Assembly (NCBI RefSeq): GCF_001705235.1 | Contig: NZ_MCGV01000001.1 | Coordinates: forward strand, 4,034,181 to 4,098,180 | From: Clostridium pasteurianum | GTDB taxonomy: Bacteria; Bacillota; Clostridia; Clostridiales; Clostridiaceae | DNA: 64,000 nucleotides | Direction of reading: 5' to 3' | In this document: positions 1 through 8,438 of the stretch, one piece after another | How the letters are laid out: the number at the start of each line of letters is the position of its first letter | How positions within the stretch are numbered: position 1 is the stretch's first letter | Translations under genes and position numbers: made by a program | The notes under the pieces: generated by a model | Database searches by the model: none | Seen by the model: the letters and a program-made list of their open reading frames with translations, nothing else | Told to the model about the DNA's origin: nothing

Positions 1-60
1 GAAGTAGAAATGAATCATACATGGAATAATAGAGTTAGGGAAATAGCAAATTTAATATAA
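1..60 (+). CDS. C-terminal end of a glycosyltransferase (partial)
   Basis: Frame 1 is open from the window edge to a TAA at 58-60 and encodes the last 19 residues of a protein beginning upstream. The residues HTWNNRVREI near the end resemble the closing helix of CgeB/DUF3880-type glycosyltransferases, which commonly end in an H-x-W/Y-x-x-R pattern. The next gene starts 15 bases later on the same strand, so it is probably the upstream member of the same operon. Too little is present to assign a substrate. Confidence 0.5.
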   Translation, partial: EVEMNHTWNNRVREIANLI

Positions 61-75
61 TGAAAAGGTGATAAT

Positions 76-1074
76 ATGAAAGTTTTAGTTACTGGAGGAG
101 CGGGATTTATAGGAAGATGGGTAGTAAAAAGACTTCTTAAAGATAATAATGAAGTAACTGCCATAGATAATTTGTCTAATGGCAATCTATCTAATATTTC
201 AGAATTTAAATCACTAAAAAATTTTTCATTTTATAAAGGTGATATAAAGGATAATGATTTTCTGGATACGATATTTAAAAATGAATTTGATATAATTTTT
301 CATCTTGCAGCTTCAATAAATGTTCAGGACAGCATTGATGACCCTAAAACAACATTTTTTAATGATGCAGTGGGAACATTTAATATTTTACAAAAAGCTA
401 AACAGCAGATGTTTGGCAAAGATAGCAGAATGCAGGGTGATGAATGGAATATTAATGTTGAGAAAATTCATTCATGCAAAGTAGTATTTATGAGTACATG
501 TATGGTTTATGATAAATGTGATGAAAGTGGGATTAATGAAAAACATCCTACCAAACCTGTATCACCCTACGGCGGAAGTAAGATAGCGGCTGAAAATATG
601 GTACTATCTTATTATCATGCTTATGGTCTTCCAGCTGTTGTTATTCGGCCTTTTAATACATATGGGCCTTTTCAAAAATCAGGTGGAGAAGGCGGTGTTG
701 TTTCTATTTTTATAAAAAGTTCTTTAGAAGGTAAGCCTATTAAAATTTATGGTTCAGGTGACCAAACAAGGGATTTGTTATTTGTAAAAGATTGTGCCGA
801 ATTTATAGTTCAATGTGGTTATAATGATAATGTTAATGGGGAAATAGTTAATGCTGGTACAGGGGAAGATATAAAAATAAATGAGCTTGCAGAGCTTATA
901 TCAAATAACAGGGTAAAAGTAATACATGTAAAACATATTCATCCTCAGAGTGAAATTATGAAGCTAAAATGTGATTACAGTAAAGCACAAAAAATTTTAG
1001 CTTGGAAGCCGAAATATAATATTAAAGATGGTATTATGGAAACTGAAAAATGGATTTACAATAACAAGTTATGA
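76..1074 (+). CDS. NAD-dependent sugar epimerase/dehydratase (extended SDR)
   Basis: This 332-residue protein has the extended short-chain dehydrogenase fold used by nucleotide-sugar 4-epimerases and 4,6-dehydratases. The N-terminal dinucleotide motif GGAGFIG is at residues 7-13. The catalytic tetrad is visible as the Ser/Thr in STCMVYD, Tyr165 and Lys169 (SPYGGSK), with the usual RPFNTYGP substrate segment after it. An AAGGTGAT ribosome site lies at 64-71. A terminator follows, so it closes the transcription unit that began upstream. It probably makes an NDP-sugar for flagellar glycosylation. Epimerase and dehydratase activity cannot be told apart by eye, and it is not clearly PseB, which would carry a different motif set. 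Confidence 0.8.
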   Translation: MKVLVTGGAGFIGRWVVKRLLKDNNEVTAIDNLSNGNLSNISEFKSLKNFSFYKGDIKDNDFLDTIFKNEFDIIFHLAASINVQDSIDDPKTTFFNDAVGTFNILQKAKQQMFGKDSRMQGDEWNINVEKIHSCKVVFMSTCMVYDKCDESGINEKHPTKPVSPYGGSKIAAENMVLSYYHAYGLPAVVIRPFNTYGPFQKSGGEGGVVSIFIKSSLEGKPIKIYGSGDQTRDLLFVKDCAEFIVQCGYNDNVNGEIVNAGTGEDIKINELAELISNNRVKVIHVKHIHPQSEIMKLKCDYSKAQKILAWKPKYNIKDGIMETEKWIYNNKL

Positions 1075-1083
1075 TGATATATA

Positions 1084-1115
1084 AAACTTAGAGAAAATAA
1101 CTCTAAGTTTTTTGT
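1084..1115 (+). terminator. Rho-independent terminator after the epimerase gene
   Basis: A perfect 10-base stem (1084-1093 AAACTTAGAG with 1101-1110 CTCTAAGTTT) around a 7-base loop is followed by a T-rich stretch. It lies just after the epimerase stop and separates that unit from pseI. Confidence 0.8.
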
Positions 1116-1130
1116 GGTTTTTGACGATAA
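1104..1130 (+). promoter_or_regulatory. Candidate sigma-D (sigma-28) promoter for pseI
   Basis: TAAG at 1104-1107, a 15-base spacer and GACGATAA at 1123-1130 match the sigma-28 consensus TAAA-N15-GCCGATAA at 10 of 12 positions. The -35 element sits inside the 3' arm of the preceding terminator. The pseI start is about 38 bases beyond the -10 element, a normal leader length. The sigma-D gene is in this window (48548-49273), so late-class control of the glycan genes is plausible. No transcript data are available. Confidence 0.5.
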
Positions 1131-1168
1131 TAAATGTATGACTTTTAGATTAACTAGAGGTGAATTTG

Positions 1169-2221
1169 ATGAAAAAGGTATTTAATATAGAGAATAAAAA
1201 GGTTGGTAGTGATTCACCTGCATTTATAATAGCAGAATTATCTGCAAATCACCTTCAAAGGTATGAAAATGCAGTTAAGCTTATAAAAGAAGCTAAAAAA
1301 GCTGGAGCGGATGCTGTAAAGCTTCAAACATATACTCCTGATACTATAACAATGGATTGTGATAATGAGTACTTTCAGATAAAACAGGGTACAATATGGG
1401 ATGGAACAACACTTCATAAATTATATGAGAAAGCGTATACTCCGTGGGATTGGCAGCCAAAGCTGAAAAAAGTTGCAGAGGAGGAAGGACTCATTTGTTT
1501 TTCGTCTCCGTTTGATAATACGGCTGTGGATTTTCTTGAAAAAATGAATGTTCCAGCGTATAAAATTGCTTCATTTGAAATTACGGATATACCATTTATA
1601 GAATATGTGGCTGCTAAGGGAAAACCAGTAATTATATCAACAGGTATTGCTGAGCTTTCTGATATAGAGGAAGCATTAAAAGCATGTAAAAGAGTTGGAA
1701 ATAATGAAGTCGTACTTTTGAAATGTACAAGTGAATATCCAGCACCATACGAAGATATTAACCTTAAAACAATACCTAATATGGCTGAAACATTTGAAGT
1801 GGTAGTGGGTATTTCTGATCATACTCTTGGAACTTCAGTTTCAGTGGCAGCAGTGGCATTAGGAGCAAAAATAGTTGAAAAGCACTTCACACTAGATAGA
1901 AATCTTGGAGGACCTGATTCTAAGTTTTCAATGGAACCAAAGGAATTTAAAAATATGGTAGATTCTATTAGAAATGTGGAAAAAGCATTAGGAAAAGTTA
2001 CATATGAGCTTACAGAAAGGCAAATTAAAAGTAGAGAACATTCAAGGTCTCTTTTTGTTGTTAAGGATATAAAGGCTGGAGAAATGTTTACTCAAGAGAA
2101 TATTAAGAGTATTAGACCAGGATTTGGGATGGAAACTAAATATATAAACGATGTGATTGGCAAAAAAGCAAAGAGTTACATAAAAAAGGGAACACCTTTA
2201 GCGAGGTCTCTAATAATGTGA
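1169..2221 (+). CDS. pseI: Pseudaminic acid synthase (NeuB family)
   Basis: It condenses phosphoenolpyruvate with 2,4-diacetamido-2,4,6-trideoxy-L-altrose to give pseudaminic acid, the nonulosonate that decorates many flagellins. The 350-residue product has the NeuB TIM barrel (about 15-275) and a C-terminal SAF antifreeze-like domain (about 290-350). The motif IIAELSANHLQ is typical of PseI, where sialate synthases have IAEAGVNHNG. HTLG and the downstream VEKHF segment are the usual metal and substrate positions. I chose ATG at 1169 because AGAGGTG at 1156-1162 is correctly spaced; the in-frame GTG at 1160 lies inside that site. Partner enzymes SpsF and PseG are at 27180-29002; PseB, PseC and PseH were not seen. 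Confidence 0.88.
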   Translation: MKKVFNIENKKVGSDSPAFIIAELSANHLQRYENAVKLIKEAKKAGADAVKLQTYTPDTITMDCDNEYFQIKQGTIWDGTTLHKLYEKAYTPWDWQPKLKKVAEEEGLICFSSPFDNTAVDFLEKMNVPAYKIASFEITDIPFIEYVAAKGKPVIISTGIAELSDIEEALKACKRVGNNEVVLLKCTSEYPAPYEDINLKTIPNMAETFEVVVGISDHTLGTSVSVAAVALGAKIVEKHFTLDRNLGGPDSKFSMEPKEFKNMVDSIRNVEKALGKVTYELTERQIKSREHSRSLFVVKDIKAGEMFTQENIKSIRPGFGMETKYINDVIGKKAKSYIKKGTPLARSLIM

Positions 2222-2276
2222 AAACTGAAAGACCATAAAACATTACTAACTAATAAATATGAATTGAGGTATTTAT

Positions 2277-3503
2277 ATGAAGATATTATTTTTGGTTCAT
2301 CAGTTTTATCCTAAATATTACATGGGTACTGAAAGATTTACTTATAATCTTGCTCTAAACATGATAAAATCAGGAATTGACGTTAAAGTTATAACTTATA
2401 GTTTTTATGATGAAAGTTATTATAATAAAGAGGATGAAAATATAATTTATAGAGAAACTTGTTATGATAATATTCCTGTAATAGAAATAAAACATAAATG
2501 TATCCCGGATAATATAAAATTTACTTTAAATAATAATGACGTGGAAAAATTTGCGTTGAAAATATTGGATATTGAAAAACCGGATTTAATACATTTATGT
2601 CATCCAATGAGAGTAGCTCCATTTTTAAATAGTGCAAGAAAGTTAAAAATCCCATATATTATAACACTTACGGACTATTTTTTTATTTGCCCTAAATATT
2701 TGTTATTAGGTAAAGAAGGAAATCGCTGTAATGGAAATGAATATGGTAAGAGGTGTTATAAGTGTTGTGATTATAATGAAAATGAAAGTAAAAATAGATA
2801 TATAGAAGCTAATAAAATGCTTTTAGAAGCTGAGAGAGTAATAGCACCATCTAAATTTGTTAAAAATATCTTTGAAAACAATTTTGATAATTTGAATGTA
2901 GAAGTAATAAATCATGGAATAAGCTTAAATGATTCTAAAAAAAATGTAAAGATATATAAGAAAAATGATGAAATAAATTTTTGCTATGCTGGTTCTTTGT
3001 ATAAACATAAAGGTTTGCACGTTATATTAGAAGCTTTTAAAAATATAAGCAATAACAATTTACAATTGAAAGTATATGGTTCCGGTGTTAATAAAGATTA
3101 TAATAAACTAATTGAAAAATCGGTTAAGAATGATAGTAGAATTAAGGTTTGTGGAGTATATTCAAGAGAAGAATTCGGTGATGTGTTAAGCAATATTGAT
3201 GTTTTAATAGTTCCATCAATATGGGACGAAACTTATTGTCTTATAATGTATGAAGCTTTTACATGTCATGTTCCGGTTATATCGGCAGAAGTTGGAGCAT
3301 TACCAGAAGGTATAAAGAATGGATTTAATGGATTTACATTTGCATGCGGCAATAGTAAAGCGCTTGCAATGATAATTGATAATATTTTAAAAAAACCGCT
3401 TATTCTAAACAGATTTAAAGATAATATAAAGTCTTTTTATGTACCATCAATAGAAGATGAGATAATATCGTATAAAAATATTTATAATTGCATCATAAAG
3501 TAA
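2277..3503 (+). CDS. Glycosyltransferase family 4 protein
   Basis: This 408-residue GT-B enzyme probably transfers a sugar from an NDP donor in the cytoplasm. The N-terminal half opens with the acceptor-domain motif VHQFYPKYYMGTERF. The C-terminal half has the retaining GT4 donor site (YAGSLYKHKGLHVI, then the E-x7-E-like segment DETYCLIMYEA and SAEVGALPE). Between them is a four-cysteine insert spaced C-x12-C-x8-C-x2-C after residue about 140. The same spacing recurs in the paralogue at 6691, so it is likely a small metal or disulfide knob known from some GT4 enzymes. Ribosome site GAGG precedes the ATG. The acceptor and sugar are unknown; location suggests flagellin glycan assembly. Confidence 0.85.
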   Translation: MKILFLVHQFYPKYYMGTERFTYNLALNMIKSGIDVKVITYSFYDESYYNKEDENIIYRETCYDNIPVIEIKHKCIPDNIKFTLNNNDVEKFALKILDIEKPDLIHLCHPMRVAPFLNSARKLKIPYIITLTDYFFICPKYLLLGKEGNRCNGNEYGKRCYKCCDYNENESKNRYIEANKMLLEAERVIAPSKFVKNIFENNFDNLNVEVINHGISLNDSKKNVKIYKKNDEINFCYAGSLYKHKGLHVILEAFKNISNNNLQLKVYGSGVNKDYNKLIEKSVKNDSRIKVCGVYSREEFGDVLSNIDVLIVPSIWDETYCLIMYEAFTCHVPVISAEVGALPEGIKNGFNGFTFACGNSKALAMIIDNILKKPLILNRFKDNIKSFYVPSIEDEIISYKNIYNCIIK

Positions 3504-3549
3504 GTTAATTCATTTAAATAGAAAATATCTAAAATAAAGGAGTAAAGTT

Positions 3550-5244
3550 ATGAAAGTTAATGTTTTAATAATTATTGCACAAGGGGAAGTAGAGCTTAAT
3601 AAAAAGTTTTTTTTGGATAAAATAAGATGGCTCACTGAAAATGGATGCTCAGTTACAGTAATTTCAGATGAAATTAATGTAAAAAAAGAATTGGACAAAT
3701 ATGGTGTTACATATTATGAATGTTATTGGATTAAAAATGCAATAAAAAGTGATTGTGATAGAGAAATTATATTAAGGTTAAGTATAATGGCAGATATTAT
3801 CCGAAAAAATAGTATTAATATTATTGAGGCAGATGAATTACAAGGTGCAATATATGCATTTTATTTATCACAAATAATTAAGATACCTTTTAATACATAT
3901 ATTTTAAATAAAAATCAAATTGACTTGTGGACTGGTAAGTATTATTCATTATTAAAAATATTAAATAATAAAAATTCTTTGTTTGTTTTGAATGATGATA
4001 TAAAAAATGAAATAGAGAAAAGAAATGATATAGCAATAAAGGTAGTAGGTGATAAAGAAATAGATTTAACTATGAAAAAATGGATGAATGTTTGCAAAGA
4101 AACTATGGATAATTATATAGTTGATCCTAAAGAAATGTTTATAAATTATTGCTCTATTAATAGTTATAGTTTACAAAAATTCGAAGAAAACAATAAAATG
4201 AAATTCTTGGACAATGATGGAAAAAAACTTGTACTATTTGGAGCATCGAAATTTGGTGAAGACTTTTACAAGGTCTTAGAAAACCAAAATGTTGTTAAGT
4301 TTTTTTGTGATAATGATAGTAAAAAGTGGGGAGAGTACATTAATGATGTCCCGATTATATCACCAAAACAGTTAAAAGATATGAAGAGCGAAGTTAAAGT
4401 TTTAATTACAAGTATGTATCATGATGAAATAAAACTTCAATTAGAGAAGATGGGAATTGAAAATATTAATTATATTGAAAATATAAATGCAATAAGATTT
4501 GCGAGATTCTATAGATCAAGTCCACTTGTTATGAAAGATCATATAAATGATATTTTTAAAGTGTTAAATATTTTAGAAGATTATAATTCAAAGCAAATAT
4601 ATATGAATATATTAATGCATAAATTAAATTTAGATTTTAATTTATTATATAGTGTTGCCGAATGTAATGAAAACCAATATTTTGATGAAGAAATTATAAA
4701 ATTAGGTAATAGAGAAATATTTATAGATGCAGGTGCATATGTAGGTGATACAATGAAAAGCTTTATCCATAAGACTAAAGGAAAGTTTGATAAAATATAC
4801 TCTTTTGAGCCTGATAAGAAAAATTATAATAGGTTATTAAAGAATATTAAGGATAGCAAATATAGTGATAAGGTAGTACCTGTTAATGGTGGAGTATATG
4901 ATAAAACTACAACATTGAGTTTTTATGATGGATTAGAAGGTGCATCGTCTATAAGTGATCAAGGAGTAAAAAAAGTAAATGTGTATAGCCTTGATGAATA
5001 TCTAAAGGATACACCGGTAACATTTATAAAAATGGATGTTGAGGGTTCAGAGTATTCAGCAATCATGGGAGCAAAAAAAATTATAACAAAATTAAAACCT
5101 AAATTAGCAATTTGTGTATATCATAAAATTGAAGATATGTGGCAAATTCCATTATTGATAAAATCAATAGTGCCAGAATATAAGTTGTATATAAGGCATT
5201 ATAGTTATGATATGTGTGAAACAGTGTGTTATGCAGTCTTATAA
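3550..5244 (+). CDS. FkbM-family methyltransferase with N-terminal Rossmann domains
   Basis: The 564-residue protein has three parts. Residues 1-210 look like a lone GT-B N-terminal Rossmann domain (starting MKVNVLIIIAQG). Residues about 226-315 form a nucleotide-binding module starting VLFGASKFGEDFY. Residues about 385-560 are an FkbM methyltransferase, with the SAM motif FIDAGAYVGD at 391-400 followed by FEPDKKNYNRL and the Asp in IKMDVEGSE. FkbM enzymes usually O-methylate sugars or related hydroxyls. AAAGGAG at about 3537-3543 sets the ATG. Neighbours are two GT4 genes and a radical SAM gene on the same strand. The substrate is not evident; the middle module is shared with other island proteins. 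Confidence 0.8.
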   Translation: MKVNVLIIIAQGEVELNKKFFLDKIRWLTENGCSVTVISDEINVKKELDKYGVTYYECYWIKNAIKSDCDREIILRLSIMADIIRKNSINIIEADELQGAIYAFYLSQIIKIPFNTYILNKNQIDLWTGKYYSLLKILNNKNSLFVLNDDIKNEIEKRNDIAIKVVGDKEIDLTMKKWMNVCKETMDNYIVDPKEMFINYCSINSYSLQKFEENNKMKFLDNDGKKLVLFGASKFGEDFYKVLENQNVVKFFCDNDSKKWGEYINDVPIISPKQLKDMKSEVKVLITSMYHDEIKLQLEKMGIENINYIENINAIRFARFYRSSPLVMKDHINDIFKVLNILEDYNSKQIYMNILMHKLNLDFNLLYSVAECNENQYFDEEIIKLGNREIFIDAGAYVGDTMKSFIHKTKGKFDKIYSFEPDKKNYNRLLKNIKDSKYSDKVVPVNGGVYDKTTTLSFYDGLEGASSISDQGVKKVNVYSLDEYLKDTPVTFIKMDVEGSEYSAIMGAKKIITKLKPKLAICVYHKIEDMWQIPLLIKSIVPEYKLYIRHYSYDMCETVCYAVL

Positions 5245-5276
5245 TATATTTTTGATTATAAAGGGGGAAAAATAAT

Positions 5277-6635
5277 ATGTCAGCTTTAAAATATATATTA
5301 CCGCTCATAGAAAATGAAGAAATGCGTTTTAAAAAGTATCTCAATTTGCTTATTTTGTTAATGGAAAGAAAAGAAAGAACTGAAAAAGTTAGTGGCAAGC
5401 CAATTGATGTTACTATAGATCCATCAACAATATGTCAACTTTCTTGTCCATATTGTGGGACAGGCAATGGAACAATAAAGCGAAAAAAAACATTTCTTAG
5501 CAAAGATACAAATACTAAGTATATAGATGAAATTGGTGATGGACTTTTTGTTTCATGGTATTTTAGTACTGGTGAACCTTTGTTGAATAAAGATTTGAGT
5601 GAAATAATTAGTGCAAATAGGAAGAAAAATGTATTTACTGTAATATCTACGAATTTAAGTGTTAATCTTACCGATGATAAAATTGATGAATTGTTAAAAA
5701 GTGGTATAGGACTGATTAGTGCTTCTATAGATGGGGCAACCGCAGAGAGTTATAGTAAATATAGAAGGAAAGGAAATTTTTCTCTGGTAATAAATAACTT
5801 AAAGAAATTAGTTCAGAGAAAAAAGATACTTGGATTGGAATATCCTTTGATTCAATGGAGATTTTTGATTTTTAAACACAATGAAAATGAAATTGATAAA
5901 GTGAGAGAGTTGGCTAGAAAAATAGGTGTGGATATAGTAGAGTTTTTTTATGGATATGCACCACAAGATGAAAATGAGTTTGGAATAAATCCATCTAAAG
6001 TTAGAGTTGATGGACCTATGATTTCTGGGGAAGCTATAGAAAAATCACTTTTAAAACAGGATACATTTTTAAAAAAGTATATTAAAGAAAAAGAAATAAT
6101 TGATTATGAGCCAGAAATTCCAGATGTAAAGCTAAGATCACAAAAATGTGATTGGCTATATTTTGGTGGCATGATATTCCCTGATGGTAGAATTTCACCA
6201 TGCTGTGTTTCTAATGATGAACCAGATGATTTTGGAGAGCTTTCAGATAATAACAGTATTTTAAATGTTAGAAATAATAGTAAATTCATAAGGGCAAGAA
6301 AGATGTTCAAAAATAATATTGTTGATAAAGATCTTGTATGCTCAAGGTGTTTATTACCTTTATCGCAAGATTATCAATTTAGAGATACATTAAAAGCAGT
6401 TTTATTAAATGCACCTGAATGGGTAATAAAAGTTATAAGTGAGGATTCGGATCTGTTTTTCTATGATATAGACTACAATATTTCCCCAGCTCAAATTGGC
6501 ATATTTAAAAGTAATCATGAGGATTTTAAATTTAATAAAAATAAATTTGCATCAGTTATCGATATGCTAGAGGATTCAAAAAAGTATACGAATGATTCTA
6601 AAATAGATATGATTATAAAATTATTGAAAAAGTAG
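5277..6635 (+). CDS. Radical SAM protein with SPASM-like C-terminal domain
   Basis: The 452-residue protein carries the 4Fe-4S radical SAM motif C53-x3-C57-x2-C60 (CQLSCPYC). GEPLLNKDLSEI fits the SAM-binding beta-2 region and SASIDGATAESYSKYR is a standard radical SAM strand. A C-terminal cysteine cluster (CDW, then SPCCV, then CSRC in about residues 285-360) indicates an auxiliary-cluster SPASM or twitch domain. Such proteins in glycan loci modify sugars or peptides by radical chemistry; the exact reaction cannot be read here. It starts at an ATG behind AAAGGGGG and sits between an FkbM methyltransferase and a GT4 gene. Its presence among flagellar glycan genes suggests a modified or deoxygenated sugar, an inference only. 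Confidence 0.83.
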   Translation: MSALKYILPLIENEEMRFKKYLNLLILLMERKERTEKVSGKPIDVTIDPSTICQLSCPYCGTGNGTIKRKKTFLSKDTNTKYIDEIGDGLFVSWYFSTGEPLLNKDLSEIISANRKKNVFTVISTNLSVNLTDDKIDELLKSGIGLISASIDGATAESYSKYRRKGNFSLVINNLKKLVQRKKILGLEYPLIQWRFLIFKHNENEIDKVRELARKIGVDIVEFFYGYAPQDENEFGINPSKVRVDGPMISGEAIEKSLLKQDTFLKKYIKEKEIIDYEPEIPDVKLRSQKCDWLYFGGMIFPDGRISPCCVSNDEPDDFGELSDNNSILNVRNNSKFIRARKMFKNNIVDKDLVCSRCLLPLSQDYQFRDTLKAVLLNAPEWVIKVISEDSDLFFYDIDYNISPAQIGIFKSNHEDFKFNKNKFASVIDMLEDSKKYTNDSKIDMIIKLLKK

Positions 6636-6690
6636 TAAATTTTAAGTGAGTCTTAGGGATATGTTGATTATTAATGTAAGGAGGAAGAAT

Positions 6691-8412
6691 ATGAAAATTT
6701 TTTACGTTGTACATACATTTTATCCAGAAACTTATTCAGGAACTGAGAGATTTGTATTTAATCTTTCTAGCCAGATTGGAAAGATGGACAATAATGTAAA
6801 AGTAATTACTCATAGCTTTTATAATGATAAAACTTATGATAGAAAAATTAATAACATTTTAATAAAAAATTTTGTTTATAAAAATGTACCAATAATGGCT
6901 TTTAAGCTGTGTGATGAATTAGTAGATGACTTAGAGTTAGAAAATAGTAAATATGTTGATGCTGCAGTTGAAATATTATCAGAAGAAAGACCAGATATAA
7001 TACATATATGTCATACTATAAGAGCTGCCTTTTTTATAAAGGCAGCAAAACTGTTAAATATACCATATGTGGTAACATTAACAGATTTTTTCCTCGTATG
7101 CCCTAAGATTATTTATTTAAATTATAATTATGAAATATGTGAAGGATCTAGGTCTGGTGAAAATTGTGTAAATTGTCACAGTAAAATTAAAAATAAAAAA
7201 ATCTTTAGCAAAAGGTTCAAAATTGCTAAAGATTTTTTAAAGGATGCTAAAATGGTGTTTACTCCATCATTAGCTTTGAAAAAAGTATTTGTTAATGAAT
7301 TTAAGAATTCAATTGATATTAAAGTTATTAATCATGGCATAGATTTTAGTAAAATTAGAATGAATAAAAAAATTTATAAGGATAATGATAAAATAACTAT
7401 TGGATATATTGGAGCTTTGATTTATCATAAGGGTGTTAATTTGATAATTAATGCATTGTCACGCATTAGAAATGATAACTATAATTTTAAATTGTATGGT
7501 ACTGGAGAGTTTGAAGAAATATTAATGATTATGGCTGCTAAGCAAGGCGTTAAGAATATTGAATTTTGTGGTAGCTTTTTAGGTGACAATATATGGGAAA
7601 TGTATAAGGACATAGATATTGCTATAATTCCATCTATATGGAATGAAACGTATTGTTTTGTTGTATATGAAGCATTGGCATGCAATGTACCAATAATTGT
7701 AAGCAATGTTGGGGCACTAACGGAAAATGTAAAAACAGGAGTAAATGGATTGGTGTTTGAAAATAAAAATGTACATCAATTAAGTGAATGCATAAAGCTG
7801 ATTTTAGATAAGCCTAGTATTTTGAATAATTTTAAAGATAATATATGTAAAATGGAAATACAAAGTACGGAACAAGAGGCTAAATGCTATTTTGAGGAAT
7901 ACAAGAAATATATTTTTAGTAATGATAGAGATAAGAAGCTAGTTTACAATTCTAATATAAATAATGAAAAAAATCCACTAAGTTCATTAATAATGGATTC
8001 GGGTGAAAACTTTGAAAGCAATTTCATAAAAAAAGAAACTTATAAGATTTTGAATGAATATGATTTAAAGCGCGATTTCTTAATTTTTATGATATATAAA
8101 ATCTGCTATTTAAAGGAAAAATTTATTCATAAAAAGGTTAATTATGTGATTTGGGGTGCTAGTAATTCGGGTACAATAACAAAAATGTTAATTAGCAAAT
8201 ATTTACCTAATTTTAATTTAGTATGTTTTGTTGATAAGTATAAAGAAGGAAATTTACAAAATTGTATAATACGTAAAACAGATGATATCTCTAAATTAAA
8301 TTTTCAATATATATTAGTAGCTACATCACCGGGGAAACAAGAAGCTAATAAATGTTTGAAAGAATTAGGCTTAAATCTTATTGAAGATTATATGTATGGA
8401 TATGGCGTTTAA
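6691..8412 (+). CDS. GT4 glycosyltransferase fused to a C-terminal Rossmann module
   Basis: The 573-residue protein is a paralogue of the GT4 enzyme at 2277: the openings MKIFYVVHTFYPETYSGTER and MKILFLVHQFYPKYYMGTER align, as do the C-x12-C-x8-C-x2-C insert, the VINHGI segment and the donor site NETYCFVVYEALAC. It differs by an extra C-terminal region. Residues about 485-573 form a nucleotide-binding-like module with WGASNSGTITK, FVDKYK and YILVAT, ending in YGYGV. I start it at ATG 6691, behind AAGGAGGA at 6679-6686, rather than at an upstream in-frame GTG at 6646. A nearly identical module ends the next gene product, so this tail may be a docking or NDP-sugar-binding unit. Confidence 0.83.
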   Translation: MKIFYVVHTFYPETYSGTERFVFNLSSQIGKMDNNVKVITHSFYNDKTYDRKINNILIKNFVYKNVPIMAFKLCDELVDDLELENSKYVDAAVEILSEERPDIIHICHTIRAAFFIKAAKLLNIPYVVTLTDFFLVCPKIIYLNYNYEICEGSRSGENCVNCHSKIKNKKIFSKRFKIAKDFLKDAKMVFTPSLALKKVFVNEFKNSIDIKVINHGIDFSKIRMNKKIYKDNDKITIGYIGALIYHKGVNLIINALSRIRNDNYNFKLYGTGEFEEILMIMAAKQGVKNIEFCGSFLGDNIWEMYKDIDIAIIPSIWNETYCFVVYEALACNVPIIVSNVGALTENVKTGVNGLVFENKNVHQLSECIKLILDKPSILNNFKDNICKMEIQSTEQEAKCYFEEYKKYIFSNDRDKKLVYNSNINNEKNPLSSLIMDSGENFESNFIKKETYKILNEYDLKRDFLIFMIYKICYLKEKFIHKKVNYVIWGASNSGTITKMLISKYLPNFNLVCFVDKYKEGNLQNCIIRKTDDISKLNFQYILVATSPGKQEANKCLKELGLNLIEDYMYGYGV

Positions 8413-8438
8413 TTATAATTTAAAAAGGAGAAATAAGA

